Shown: positions 39,364 to 49,543, counted from the first letter of the stretch. The stretch: DNA of 64,000 nt from Chloroflexota bacterium (GCA_011523735.1 WTGB01000083.1:67158-131157); one strand, 5' to 3'. Numbers and translations are program-made. Notes: generated by a model from the sequence alone, not told the origin.

Positions 39364-39756
39364 CTAGCGGTCTAATGCCAGGCCGCGGATGATGGCGCGC
39401 GCATCGGATAGGTTTGGGGCGAACAGGACCTCACGCCCCTCGACATCGTTATTGAGGGTCTTCTGCAAGGTCTGGTAGATGGTTCGCAGCGCGCCATTTG
39501 CGCCGACAACAACGCGAGCGCCTTCATTCGGCCGCGCTTCGCCGGATGCGAGCAGATTCTTCGCGCCAGTCAATATGTCGCGGGGGATCGACGCGCCTTC
39601 GAGGTCGATGATGAGATCGACAAAGTGTTCAACGCTGCCGATCAAATTGTCCGCTTTTTGTACCGCTGCTTCGAGTTCATCCCAAGTCCATTCTGATTCG
39701 AACTCGAGGAGGATGATAGTCTTTTTCTTGTTGTCCCAGCGGGTGACGATTGCCAT
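39364..39756 (-). CDS. Hypothetical protein, possibly STAS-like
   Basis: 130-aa ORF with alternating alpha/beta pattern; family assignment tentative. Confidence 0.6.
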   Translation of the reverse strand: MAIVTRWDNKKKTIILLEFESEWTWDELEAAVQKADNLIGSVEHFVDLIIDLEGASIPRDILTGAKNLLASGEARPNEGARVVVGANGALRTIYQTLQKTLNNDVEGREVLFAPNLSDARAIIRGLALDR

Positions 39757-39890
39757 CTCGCCTATCCTATAGATTTACCAAACTCATACATCGCTATACG
39801 CAACATTATGCCAGCAGTTGTATGCGATGCCAATCTCGAAATGCAGTGCTCGACCAGGGACCGATAGCCGATTCTTGAGTGAATATAGCT

Positions 39891-40685
39891 TTAAGCGCCC
39901 GTGATTTGGAAGGCAATCGGCGTGGCTATCGCGATGTCGTCAACACGTATCTCGACGCTCCACGAGCCGGGAATGAAAGTGGTATCCGTCTGGTCGATGA
40001 AAAACCAGATGCAGTTGCCGTTTATGTCGTTCTCCGCTTGAAAGCTGAAATAGGCGACTTCTGTGCCGCGGCGATACCAGCGCGAAGAAATAGTGGCGCC
40101 AGCGGCAACATTATATGCTTCGGCTACGATATAAATTGCCAATGACTGCGGCGTGAATCTGGGATTGGCGTCGATCGCGCAATCGTAGTCATTTACGCCC
40201 GATGCCATCACGATGTTTTCCAGGCGCGGTCGGTTTTCGTCTGCGGCCGGCTGGGGATTTGTGGCCTCGGCAGTGGCAGCGGCGATCGGCATATCTGTGG
40301 GGGGAAGTATTGGTGTGATCGCGCCGATTGCTTGCTCGCGAGTGCTAACTAGAGTTGGTTTAGGCTCCGGTGTCGGGATACTCCTTATCAGGTTCACGCT
40401 TGTCTCGACAAAGTTCGTGTCAGTACCAAGGTTTATCAAACTGTATCGCAGTAAACCGGCAGCTTCTTCCGCTTGCCCGACGCGAGTACCAGCATACTCG
40501 AGCGTGGTTTTCATCCGAGCACGGACAACGGTAGCAGTTGCGCGCAGACTCTCGATGTTGGAGTGGGCTTGGCTATAAACGGCGGTGGCGGTCATCTGTG
40601 GCGCGGTGGAAGTGCAACTGGCGAGAAGGAAAGAAAAGACGACGACTCGGACAGAGAAGATAGCGAGAGATAATCTTATGATCAT
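39891..40685 (-). CDS. Putative lipoprotein of unknown function
   Basis: MIIRLSLAIFSVRVVVFSFLLASC lipobox, Pro/Thr-rich linker, C-terminal beta-rich domain. ATG 40685 preferred over TTG 40730, which lies in the tmRNA terminator. Confidence 0.75.
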   Translation of the reverse strand: MIIRLSLAIFSVRVVVFSFLLASCTSTAPQMTATAVYSQAHSNIESLRATATVVRARMKTTLEYAGTRVGQAEEAAGLLRYSLINLGTDTNFVETSVNLIRSIPTPEPKPTLVSTREQAIGAITPILPPTDMPIAAATAEATNPQPAADENRPRLENIVMASGVNDYDCAIDANPRFTPQSLAIYIVAEAYNVAAGATISSRWYRRGTEVAYFSFQAENDINGNCIWFFIDQTDTTFIPGSWSVEIRVDDIAIATPIAFQITGA

Positions 40686-40708
40686 AATGTGGATGATTAT
40701 AGCCAATG

Positions 40709-40740
40709 AAAGCAAAACCGCCTTGTACAATTCAAGGCGG
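40709..40740 (-). terminator. Intrinsic terminator downstream of tmRNA
   Basis: Minus strand CCGCCTTG-AATTGTA-CAAGGCGG-TTTTGCTTT, perfect 8-bp stem. Confidence 0.85.
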
Positions 40741-40750
40741 CGATTAGTAG

Positions 40751-41138
40751 TGGAAGCGCCGGGGACCTGCCCCCCGGGTCCGCTGGTTTCGAATCTCGCA
40801 CATCTACAAGCTTAGCTCCCTGAAAAGATTCACATCATGCAGTCCCAGAGTGCGCGGTTCACATGACGCTAGCCGATAGGTCTTGGCGCCATCTTATCGG
40901 CGTGGACGGCGGGCACCCTAACTTTTTATGACACTCGTTGCAGATCACGAAGGGAGGCGATACTGCAGGAGCGGTAGAGGACTGTCTGCCTCTACACCCT
41001 CATCCCGGTTAGCTAAGCTACCATAGGAAGGGGTTGGAAATTGGGTTTTGCACCTATGTGCGTTGCCAGTTTAACGTGTTTTGGCGTCACGGCTTGCAGT
41101 GCGGTTTCAGCCACCAACGTCGAATCTAATTCGCTCCC
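40751..41138 (-). ncRNA. ssrA: Transfer-messenger RNA (tmRNA)
   Basis: Minus strand begins GGGAGCGAATTAGATTCGACG and ends GCTAAGCTTGTAGA...GGACCCGGGGGGCAGGTCCCCGGCGCTTCCA; acceptor GGGAGCG:CGCTTCC has G3-U70 and A73; internal tag ORF GCA...GTAGCTTAG; ~388 nt; terminator follows. Confidence 0.9.
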
Positions 41139-41305
41139 ATGATGGTTGGCGACATTCACCGACCCAATTCAGCCAATGTCACCATGCGAGGATACTATAA
41201 CATACCTAAAGCGCTCTGTGTAGCTCCTTTGTTATAGAAACACATAAAAGAGCGGGATGGGCAGCGAGCGACTGAACCAACCTAACATATCACCTTGATT
41301 GCGGT

Positions 41306-42340
41306 ATGATTGCGTCGTCGGGGGCGGGAGAAGCGAAAGATTGCTCTGTGGATGTCTTGATAGTTGGTGCAGGCATGTCGGGTTTAATGGCGGCGCGGAC
41401 TCTGCAAGGGCGCGGGATGTCGGTTGGTCTTATTGAAAGCGGACGAAGCGTTGGCGGACGGCTGGCGACGCGGCGGGTCGGCGATGGTGGTTTGGCAGAC
41501 CACGGCGCGCAGTTCTTTACCGTTCGTGGTGAGACGCTGCAGAAGCACGTGGAAAAGTGGCTTGCGCTTGACCTTGTGTATATTTGGGGCACTGGCTGGT
41601 CTGATGGCAGCGTCAAGCGCACGGCGGGGGATGGGCATCCAAGATATGCGACGCGCGGTGGCATGAACAAGCTGGCTAAGCATCTGGCAGGGGGGCTCGA
41701 CATCATGCTGGATCGACGCATCTTGTCCCTGCGACAGACCGCGGACGGCTGGACACTTGAAGATAGTGAGGGCGATATGCACGAGGGCGCGGGCTTGATT
41801 TTGACGCCGCCCATGCCGGAGACGCTCGCCTTGCTGGCACGGAGTGGTGTTGATCTGCACGCCGAGGACTTGGCTGATTTACGACGAATACGCTTTGGTC
41901 CTTGCCTATGCGGGATACACGAAATCGATGGTGAGGTGGAACTGCCGGAACCGGGCGCGGTACAGAACTTCCAGAGCGATATTTACTGGGTGGCGGACAA
42001 TGAGGCGAAGGGTATCTCGCAGATGACGATAGTCACCAGCCACGCCAACGCAAAATTCAGCCGGCAAAACTGGGATGCTTCCGAAGAAGATATCGTGCGC
42101 GAGTTGGAGTCAGCAGTATTGCCTTACTTATGTGCTGGCGCGAAGATTGCACATACGCAGCTTAAGAAATGGCGCCATTCTGTGCCATTAACTACGCATC
42201 CCCATGAATGCTTGCTGGCGCGTGACTTGCCGCCTTTGGTCTTCGCCGGCGATGCATTTGGTGGGCGAGGTCGCGTTGAAGGCGCTTTCATGTCAGGCAT
42301 CGCTGCGGGGAAAACCATGGTGGACGCACTGAAATTATGA
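41306..42340 (+). CDS. FAD/NAD(P)-dependent amine oxidase-like (renalase-like) oxidoreductase
   Basis: DVLIVGAGMSGLMAARTLQGRGMSVGLIESGRSVGGRLATRR; LVFAGDAFGGRGRVEGAFMSGIAAGKTM. Confidence 0.88.
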   Translation: MIASSGAGEAKDCSVDVLIVGAGMSGLMAARTLQGRGMSVGLIESGRSVGGRLATRRVGDGGLADHGAQFFTVRGETLQKHVEKWLALDLVYIWGTGWSDGSVKRTAGDGHPRYATRGGMNKLAKHLAGGLDIMLDRRILSLRQTADGWTLEDSEGDMHEGAGLILTPPMPETLALLARSGVDLHAEDLADLRRIRFGPCLCGIHEIDGEVELPEPGAVQNFQSDIYWVADNEAKGISQMTIVTSHANAKFSRQNWDASEEDIVRELESAVLPYLCAGAKIAHTQLKKWRHSVPLTTHPHECLLARDLPPLVFAGDAFGGRGRVEGAFMSGIAAGKTMVDALKL

Positions 42341-43098
42341 AGTCTTTAATGCCGCGGCGCCCGCTCGCGCGCTTCGCGTTGCTCGTGCTAATTTCAGTTG
42401 TTATTGTGGTCGTAGGTTTGGTGATTTACTTTGGCAGCCCAGCCGGCGAAGTAATGGCGGAGGCGGAAGCAGCGCTGGTTTCCGATGGAACCGTCAGAGT
42501 TAGTCGTGAGCCCTGGATTGTCTTTATGCCGACTGCCAACAGCATCACCAGCGGCTTCATCTTGTATCCTGGCGGCCGAGTTCCGCCCGAGGCTTACGCG
42601 CCTCTGGCAAGAGGCCTGGCTGAAGCTGGCAGCCTGGCTGTCATAATACCTATGCCGCTGAATCTCGCCATTCTCAATACGGAAGCAGCCACCGCTGTCA
42701 TTGAAGCCTATCCACGGATTTCGGCCTGGGTTATCGCCGGGCATTCGCTGGGCGGCTCAATGGCGGCTCGCTATGCTCACGAGAACCCCGGCCGTGTGGA
42801 TGGTTTGGTCATGCTGGCTGCCTTCCCGGAATCGCATTTTGATTTCCGTGGTCAGGACTTGGCTGTGGCGATCATCTATGGCGATCGCGACGGCTTGGCT
42901 ACTGTTGACGAAGTAGAAGGCTCATTCTCGCAGTTGCCTGCCAATTCGCTGAAGATCGTGATTGAAGGTGGCAACCATGCGCAGTTCGGCTGGTACGGCG
43001 AACAAGCGGGCGATCTTCCGGCGCAGATCAGCCGACGCGAACAGCAGGAAAAGGTTATCGACGCAGCATTGAGTCTCGTGCGTGAGGCTGGAAAATAA
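42337..43098 (+). CDS. Alpha/beta hydrolase with N-terminal TM anchor
   Basis: GHSLGGSMAARYA nucleophile elbow; ATGA overlap with preceding CDS. Confidence 0.85.
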   Translation: MKSLMPRRPLARFALLVLISVVIVVVGLVIYFGSPAGEVMAEAEAALVSDGTVRVSREPWIVFMPTANSITSGFILYPGGRVPPEAYAPLARGLAEAGSLAVIIPMPLNLAILNTEAATAVIEAYPRISAWVIAGHSLGGSMAARYAHENPGRVDGLVMLAAFPESHFDFRGQDLAVAIIYGDRDGLATVDEVEGSFSQLPANSLKIVIEGGNHAQFGWYGEQAGDLPAQISRREQQEKVIDAALSLVREAGK

Positions 43099-43152
43099 AT
43101 CTAATCCTTGTTAGATTAGCTTGCCTGAATTTGAGTGTGGAGGACAGCAGCG

Positions 43153-44307
43153 ATGGTCGGTCCGCAATTTGAGTTGAATGAAGAACAAGAAATGCTGGTT
43201 CGCATGACACGCGACTTTGTAGCGGACAATATTATCCCGGTGGCGGCCGAATATGATGAAAAGTCGATTTTTCCCGAAGACATTTTCCATAAGGCGCGGG
43301 AACTCGGCATCGTGAACATGCTGATTCCGCAAGAATACGGTGGCGTGGGCGCGACGGCATTTGAAGAGGTCTTGGTTTCTGAGGAATTGGGTTATGGCTG
43401 TACAGGCATCAGCTCAAGCCTGGGCGTGAATTCCTTAGCCATGTTGCCAATCCTGGTTGCAGGCAATGAAAAGCAGAAAGCATATTGGCTTGGCGAACGG
43501 GCGGGCACGCAAGGTCAATTCTGCTCGTATGGCGTCACTGAAGCCAATGCTGGCTCCAACGTGGCGGGCATACAGACGAGGGCTGACAAGAAAGGCGCCG
43601 CCTACATTATCAATGGAAGTAAGACATTCATTACAAACGCGAGCCACGCGCATTTCTTCACGATTTTCGCCAAGACGGATCTGTCTGCTGGGCATCGCGG
43701 AATGACCTGCTTCATCGTTGACCGAGACTCGCCCAGTGTCAGTGTGGGCAAGAAGTTCGACAAACTGGGCCAGCGTGCCTCTGATACTGCCGAGATTGTC
43801 TTTGAGAATGTTGAGGTGCCTGAGGAGAATATCGTCGGTGAGGTTGGCCAGGGCTTCTACATCGCCATGAAAGTTTTCGATTACAGTCGACCAGGGGTAG
43901 CGGCGGCGGCTTGCGGCTTGCAGCGACGGGCGCTGGAAGAATGCATCAGATATGCCAGCGAGCGCGAGGCATTCGGTGTGCCGATTTATCAGCATCAAGC
44001 GGTCGGGCACAAGATCGCCGACATGGCGATAAACTATGAGGCCTCGCGTCTGTTAACCTGGCAAGCAGCCTGGCAGGTGGACGCTGGAATCACCAATCCG
44101 CGGATCCCCGCTTATGCTAAAGCATTTGCCGCTGATATGGCGACCAAAGCGGCCGTGGATGCGGTGCAGGTCTTTGGCGGCTACGGTTATATGAAGGAAT
44201 ACCCGGTCGAGAAGCTGCTGCGCGATGTCAAGATCTTTCAGATCTATGAGGGCACGAGCGAGATACAGCGCAACATAATCGTGCGGGAATTGTTTCGGGG
44301 CAAGTGA
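43153..44307 (+). CDS. Acyl-CoA dehydrogenase
   Basis: YGVTEANAGSNVAGIQTRA, QVFGGYGYMKEYPVEKLLRDVKIFQIYEGTSEIQRNII; GGAGG upstream of ATG 43153. Confidence 0.95.
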   Translation: MVGPQFELNEEQEMLVRMTRDFVADNIIPVAAEYDEKSIFPEDIFHKARELGIVNMLIPQEYGGVGATAFEEVLVSEELGYGCTGISSSLGVNSLAMLPILVAGNEKQKAYWLGERAGTQGQFCSYGVTEANAGSNVAGIQTRADKKGAAYIINGSKTFITNASHAHFFTIFAKTDLSAGHRGMTCFIVDRDSPSVSVGKKFDKLGQRASDTAEIVFENVEVPEENIVGEVGQGFYIAMKVFDYSRPGVAAAACGLQRRALEECIRYASEREAFGVPIYQHQAVGHKIADMAINYEASRLLTWQAAWQVDAGITNPRIPAYAKAFAADMATKAAVDAVQVFGGYGYMKEYPVEKLLRDVKIFQIYEGTSEIQRNIIVRELFRGK

Positions 44308-44353
44308 TCTCGCTGACTGGTATGAAGGAAATGGCAATTGGCTGAATTTTGCC

Positions 44354-44382
44354 TTGACAGCTAATTGCGCTATTGATAATAT
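44354..44382 (+). promoter_or_regulatory. Candidate sigma70-like promoter of the str operon
   Basis: TTGACA 44354-44359, 17-bp spacer, TAATAT 44377-44382 (alternative GATAAT 44375-44380). Confidence 0.55.
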
Positions 44383-44567
44383 GCGCGATTGCACTCCCAG
44401 TTGACAACCTCCCTGAATGAGGCACTGGCGGCTGAATTGAGCGAATATGGCGAAAGTGCTTTGCCGATGCGAAGCGGCTCGCTATTAGAGAAGAGATAGG
44501 CGTATAGATGCGCCTGTTTGCATGTCTAAAGAAAGCAGTGCAGAAATAGAGATTGATGGAGTGATCA

Positions 44568-44984
44568 ATGCCAACAATCAATCAGTTAGTGCGAAAAGGT
44601 CGCAAGAGTAAGGGCAAGAAGAATAAGGCGCCCGCGCTCCAGTACACCTTTAACGCGCTTAAGAATCGGCGCTCGCGCCAGCAAAAGGGCGCGCCACAAA
44701 AGCGAGGCGTCTGCACGCAAGTTAAGACGATGACGCCGAAGAAGCCTAACTCGGCGCTGCGCAAAGTCGCGCGTGTACGCTTGACCAACGGCATCGAAGT
44801 CACGGCGTATATCGGTGGCGAGGGCCACAATTTACAGGAGCACAGCGTCGTATTGGTGCGCGGTGGACGCGTGAAGGATTTACCCGGCGTTCGTTACCAC
44901 ATCGTACGCGGCACATTGGATACCAGTGGCGTTGATGGCCGCGAGCAGGGGCGTAGCAAGTACGGGACCAAGCGTCGCAAATAA
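44568..44984 (+). CDS. rpsL: 30S ribosomal protein S12
   Basis: [12 protein letters not shown]...[17 protein letters not shown]... Confidence 0.98.
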   Translation: MPTINQLVRKGRKSKGKKNKAPALQYTFNALKNRRSRQQKGAPQKRGVCTQVKTMTPKKPNSALRKVARVRLTNGIEVTAYIGGEGHNLQEHSVVLVRGGRVKDLPGVRYHIVRGTLDTSGVDGREQGRSKYGTKRRK

Positions 44985-45091
44985 TTGGCTTGCCAGCAGC
45001 AGACTCGCTCAGGCAGGCGCGCAGTAAGGTATCCGACAAGTTACATAGCCGCTGCCGGGCGAAAATGGTTTGTGAGATAAGGAGCTAAGGA

Positions 45092-45559
45092 ATGCCGAGG
45101 AGAAATCGTCCGCCCAAGCGTATCCCGCCGCCTGATGTTAAGTTCGGCAATTTACACGTGGCGATGTTTATTAATCGTATGATGCGTGGCGGCAAGAAGA
45201 GCCTGGTGACGCGCATCATGTACGAGGCTTTGGACTCTATGGGCGAGCGCACGAAGAAAGATCCAATCGAGGTCTTTGAGATTGCGATTCGCAACGTGAC
45301 GCCGGCGGTCGAGGTTAAGCCGAAGCGCGTTGGAGGCTCGACATATCAAGTGCCGATTGATGTGTCGCATGAACGCGGGGTGACGCTGGCGATGCGCTGG
45401 CTGATCCAGTTCGCGCGGGACCGCAGCGGCAGAAGTATGGCGGAAAAGCTGACAAATGAACTGCTCGATGCTTACAATGGGCAAGGCAGCGCAATCCGCA
45501 GGAAAGATGAAACGCATCGCATGGCAGAGGCGAATCGCGCCTTTGCGCACTTTCGCTAG
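45092..45559 (+). CDS. rpsG: 30S ribosomal protein S7
   Basis: MPRRNRPPKRIPPPDVKFGNLHVAMFINRMM; RRKDETHRMAEANRAFAHFR. Confidence 0.98.
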   Translation: MPRRNRPPKRIPPPDVKFGNLHVAMFINRMMRGGKKSLVTRIMYEALDSMGERTKKDPIEVFEIAIRNVTPAVEVKPKRVGGSTYQVPIDVSHERGVTLAMRWLIQFARDRSGRSMAEKLTNELLDAYNGQGSAIRRKDETHRMAEANRAFAHFR

Positions 45560-45598
45560 GGCGAATCCCGCTCGCAATACGCGGGAAGTGAATGGAAA

Positions 45599-47698
45599 AT
45601 GGCAAAGACGACACCTGGTTTCGATCTCAACAGAGTGCGCAACATCGGAATCATCGCGCATATTGACGCTGGCAAGACGACCGTCACCGAGCGCGTTCTA
45701 TATTACACCGGCATGGTGCACAAGATCGGTGAAACTCACGAAGGCTCCGCTACCACTGATTACATGGATCAGGAGCGGGAGCGCGGCATCACGATTACTT
45801 CGGCTGCTGTCACGGCGAGCTGGGATGATCATCAGATCAACATCATTGATACGCCCGGTCATGTGGACTTCACAGCCGAGGTACAACGGAGCCTGAGGGT
45901 GCTAGACGGTGGCATCACTGTGTTTGACAGCGTCGCCGGGGTTGAGCCGCAATCGGAAACCGTTTGGCGTCAGGCCTCTCAGTACAATGTGCCGAGGATG
46001 TGTTTCGTCAACAAGATGGATCGTACGGGCGCTGACTTTGACCGCTGCGTCAATATGATGGTCAACCGGCTAAAAGCGAATCCGGTGGTGATTCAAGCGC
46101 CTTATGGCAGCGGTGAGAACTTTGAAGGCATTATTGATCTGTTAAAGATGGAGTTGATCACCTACGGCAACGACGAAGGCACGGACATCAACTATCATAA
46201 GATTCCCGAGAGCCATAGGGAAATGGCGGAAACGCGTCGTGACGAGATGATCGAAAAGATCGTCGAGCACGATGAATACTTGACGATGAAATTTCTTGAA
46301 GAAGAGGAGATTACCGACGGGGAGATTCTCGCCGGCCTGCGCGCCGGGACGATCTCGGGTCAGTTGCATCCGGTCATGTGTGGCTCGGCATTGAAGAATA
46401 AAGGTGTGCAGGCGCTGTTGAATATGGTTGTGGCTTTGCTTCCGTCGCCGTTGGATATCCCGCCGGTTAAGGGCGAGGATCCAAAGGATGGCAAAGAGTT
46501 GTTTCGCTACGCCGATGACGAAGAACCAATGTCTGCGCTGGTCTTCAAGATCGTCTCCGATCCCTATGGCCGACTGGCGTTCACCCGTGTGTATTCCGGC
46601 GTTCTCAAGGCGGGCACAATGGTAGTCAATACAGCGAACGGTAAACGTGAGCGCATAGGCCGCATCGTACGCATGTTTGCCGACCGGCGCGAGGATGTCA
46701 AAGAGGTTCACGCCGGCGATATTGCTGCGATTATCGGTATGAAGGAAACATTCACTGGTGATACGTTGAGCGTGCCGAACAAGCCAATTCTGCTAGAAAA
46801 CATCACTTTCCCTGATCCGGTGGTAGAAGTCGCTATCGAACCCAACACCAAAGCCGATCAAGACAAGATGGGCATCGGTTTGCGGAAACTCGCCGAAGAA
46901 GACCCCACCTTCCAGATTGAGGTTGATGACCAGTTGGGCCAGACCAAGATCAAGGGCATGGGTGAGTTGCATTTGGAAGTCTTGGTCGATCGATTGATGC
47001 GTGAATATGGCGTCGAAGCGCGAGTGGGCCGGCCACGGGTTGCTTACAGAGAAACGATCACGCGGTCGATGGAAATCGATACGACCTTCAGACGTCAGAC
47101 AGGTGGCGCTGGTCAGTATGCGCGTTGCGTGATTCGCTTCGAGCCGATACCGGCAGAGGAGAAGGACGCCGCTGATAGCGAATTGCTCTTTGTGGATGCG
47201 ATCCGTGGCGGAGCGATTCCGAAGGAATATATTCCCGCGGTCAAGAAGGGTGTCACCCAGGCGATGCAGGGCGGTGTGGTGGCTGGCTATCCAGTGGTGA
47301 ATATCAAAGCGACGCTAATTGATGGCGCTTACCACGAGGTGGACTCCAGCGAAATCGCCTTCACCATCGCTGGTTCAATGTGTCTGAAGGAGGGCATTCA
47401 GAAGAGCGGGCCAGTTATTCTTGAGCCGTCTATGAGTGTCGAAGTCGTCGTGCCCGATAACTACACCGGCGCTGTTGTTGGGGACATTTCCTCACGTCGT
47501 GGCGTGATACGGGGCATGGAGCCGCATAGCGAAGGCATTTCGGTGATCAATGCGCAAGTGCCATTGGGTGAGATGTTTGGCTATGCTAATGACTTGCGCA
47601 ACAACACGCAGGGTCGTGGCAATTTCAGCATGGAATTTGATACCTATACGGTCGCGCCGGAAGATATTGCCGAGGCAGTGAAATCCGGCGCGCGTTGA
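45599..47698 (+). CDS. fusA: Elongation factor G
   Basis: NIGIIAHIDAGKTTVTERVLYYTG; full-length 699 aa. Confidence 0.98.
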   Translation: MAKTTPGFDLNRVRNIGIIAHIDAGKTTVTERVLYYTGMVHKIGETHEGSATTDYMDQERERGITITSAAVTASWDDHQINIIDTPGHVDFTAEVQRSLRVLDGGITVFDSVAGVEPQSETVWRQASQYNVPRMCFVNKMDRTGADFDRCVNMMVNRLKANPVVIQAPYGSGENFEGIIDLLKMELITYGNDEGTDINYHKIPESHREMAETRRDEMIEKIVEHDEYLTMKFLEEEEITDGEILAGLRAGTISGQLHPVMCGSALKNKGVQALLNMVVALLPSPLDIPPVKGEDPKDGKELFRYADDEEPMSALVFKIVSDPYGRLAFTRVYSGVLKAGTMVVNTANGKRERIGRIVRMFADRREDVKEVHAGDIAAIIGMKETFTGDTLSVPNKPILLENITFPDPVVEVAIEPNTKADQDKMGIGLRKLAEEDPTFQIEVDDQLGQTKIKGMGELHLEVLVDRLMREYGVEARVGRPRVAYRETITRSMEIDTTFRRQTGGAGQYARCVIRFEPIPAEEKDAADSELLFVDAIRGGAIPKEYIPAVKKGVTQAMQGGVVAGYPVVNIKATLIDGAYHEVDSSEIAFTIAGSMCLKEGIQKSGPVILEPSMSVEVVVPDNYTGAVVGDISSRRGVIRGMEPHSEGISVINAQVPLGEMFGYANDLRNNTQGRGNFSMEFDTYTVAPEDIAEAVKSGAR

Positions 47699-47778
47699 GG
47701 TGAGGCTGGGTGAACCAGTCGCCAGTTTTGTTCGGTCATTCATTTTCAAATCGGGGAGTTCACAAGAGGGATTGTCAA

Positions 47779-48978
47779 ATGTCTAAGGGGAAATTCGAGC
47801 GTAGCAAGCCGCATGTAAATATTGGAACGATCGGTCATGTCGACCACGGCAAAACGACCTTGACCGCCGCTATCACCAAGGTATTGGCGCTCAAAGGGCA
47901 GGCGCAAGAACGCGAATATGGCGACATCGACAACGCGCCAGAAGAACGCGCCCGCGGCATCACCATCAATATTCGCCATGTCGAGTATGAAACCGACAAT
48001 CGTCACTATGCGCACGTAGATTGCCCGGGCCACCGCGACTATATCAAGAACATGATCACCGGCGCGGCGCAAATGGACGGTGCAATCCTGGTCGTCAGCG
48101 CGCCCGATGGGCCGATGCCGCAAACACGCGAACACGTCTTGCTGGCCAAGCAGGTGGAAGTCCCAGCCATGGTTGTCTATCTCAACAAGACCGACCAAAT
48201 GGATGACGAAGAACTGATTGAGTTGGTTGAGATGGAGCTTGCCGAATTGCTTGAAGGCTATGGTTTTGATCCAGATACGCCAATCATAAAGGGTTCGGCT
48301 CTGGCAGCGCAGGAATGTGAAAGCAATGATCCAAGCGCGCCGGAATACGAGTCGATCATCGAGTTGATGGATGCCGTTGACGAGTGGATTCCGACGCCAA
48401 TGCGCGATGTCGACAAGCCATTCATGATGGCCATTGAAGACGTCTTCTCTATTAAGGGGCGCGGCACGGTTGTCACCGGAAGCGTTGCCCGCGGTACGCT
48501 GCTGAAGGGCACGGAGGTCGATATCGTTGGCTTGCGCGACGAAATCGTCAAAACGGTTGTCACTGGCATCGAAATGTTCAACAAGGAGCTAGACCAGGCG
48601 CAGGCTGGTGACAACGCCGGGATCCTCCTGCGCGGTATCGGTCGTGACGAGGTCCAGCGCGGCATGGTTATCGCCGCGGTTGGCTCGATTACGCCGCACA
48701 AGAAATTCAAATGTGAAGTCTATGTGTTGCGTCGTGACGAAGGTGGCCGACACAAGGCCTTTTTCAGCGGCTACCGTCCGCAATTCTACATTCGCACGAT
48801 GGATGTCACTGGCACAATCACGCTGCCGGATGGTGTGGAAATGGTCATGCCTGGCGACAATGTCAACCTTGATGTGGAACTGATCACGCCTGTTGCACTG
48901 GAACGCGGCTCTTCTTTTGCGATTCGCGAAGGTGGCCTGACGGTCGGCGCGGGCCGCATCACCGAGATTCTGGAGTAA
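47779..48978 (+). CDS. tuf: Elongation factor Tu
   Basis: [35 protein letters not shown] 47779. Confidence 0.98.
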   Translation: MSKGKFERSKPHVNIGTIGHVDHGKTTLTAAITKVLALKGQAQEREYGDIDNAPEERARGITINIRHVEYETDNRHYAHVDCPGHRDYIKNMITGAAQMDGAILVVSAPDGPMPQTREHVLLAKQVEVPAMVVYLNKTDQMDDEELIELVEMELAELLEGYGFDPDTPIIKGSALAAQECESNDPSAPEYESIIELMDAVDEWIPTPMRDVDKPFMMAIEDVFSIKGRGTVVTGSVARGTLLKGTEVDIVGLRDEIVKTVVTGIEMFNKELDQAQAGDNAGILLRGIGRDEVQRGMVIAAVGSITPHKKFKCEVYVLRRDEGGRHKAFFSGYRPQFYIRTMDVTGTITLPDGVEMVMPGDNVNLDVELITPVALERGSSFAIREGGLTVGAGRITEILE

Positions 48979-49002
48979 GTTAGTCTAGGCGCGTAAGGAC
49001 CT

Positions 49003-49025
49003 GAGCCGGGTATAGTTCCCGGCTC
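49003..49025 (+). other. Stable hairpin between tuf and rpsJ, no U-tract
   Basis: GAGCCGGG-TATAGTT-CCCGGCTC. Confidence 0.6.
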
Positions 49026-49070
49026 GTCTAACCTGATCGGTGTCTTGATTGAACAGTTAAAGGTGGCGGA

Positions 49071-49379
49071 ATGGCAAAGAACAAGATACGTATCCGGCTG
49101 AAGGCTTACGACCACCGGGTACTTGATCAGTCAGCTCAGCGTATTGTGGACACCGCGGAACGAACCGGTTCGCGCGTAGTGGGTCCGGTACCCTTGCCGA
49201 CTCGGATTGAGCGCTTCACAGTTCGGCGTTCACCCTTTATTGACAAGGATTCCCAGGAGCATTTTGAAGTACGGACCCACAAACGGCTGATTGATGTGCT
49301 GGAACCGGATAGCAAGACGATTGATACCTTGATGCGGCTTAACTTGCCAGCGGGCGTCGATATCGAAATCAAGATTTAA
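49071..49379 (+). CDS. rpsJ: 30S ribosomal protein S10
   Basis: [27 protein letters not shown]... Confidence 0.98.
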   Translation: MAKNKIRIRLKAYDHRVLDQSAQRIVDTAERTGSRVVGPVPLPTRIERFTVRRSPFIDKDSQEHFEVRTHKRLIDVLEPDSKTIDTLMRLNLPAGVDIEIKI

Positions 49380-49543
49380 CGGAGCTCGCGCGATACCTTT
49401 TTGTGCAAATGGCCTCTTGCGTAGCTCCCTCGCGATTCCTTGCGGGGCAAAGGCATGAGGCGTGCCATCCAGATGGCTGGTTACGAGGATTACCGGGTGT
49501 GTGCGAGAGAAGCATGCGAGCGCATCCGAGTGGAGACTAAATC

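Noticed and set aside
43098-43117. AATCTAA-TCCTTG-TTAGATT hairpin between hydrolase and acyl-CoA dehydrogenase
   Set aside because: Weak AT-rich stem, no U-tract, sits just before an SD; no clear function.
44568-44984. S12 is longer than in E. coli (insertion [18 protein letters not shown])
   Set aside because: Similar N-terminal insertion is present in B. subtilis-type S12; ordinary variation.
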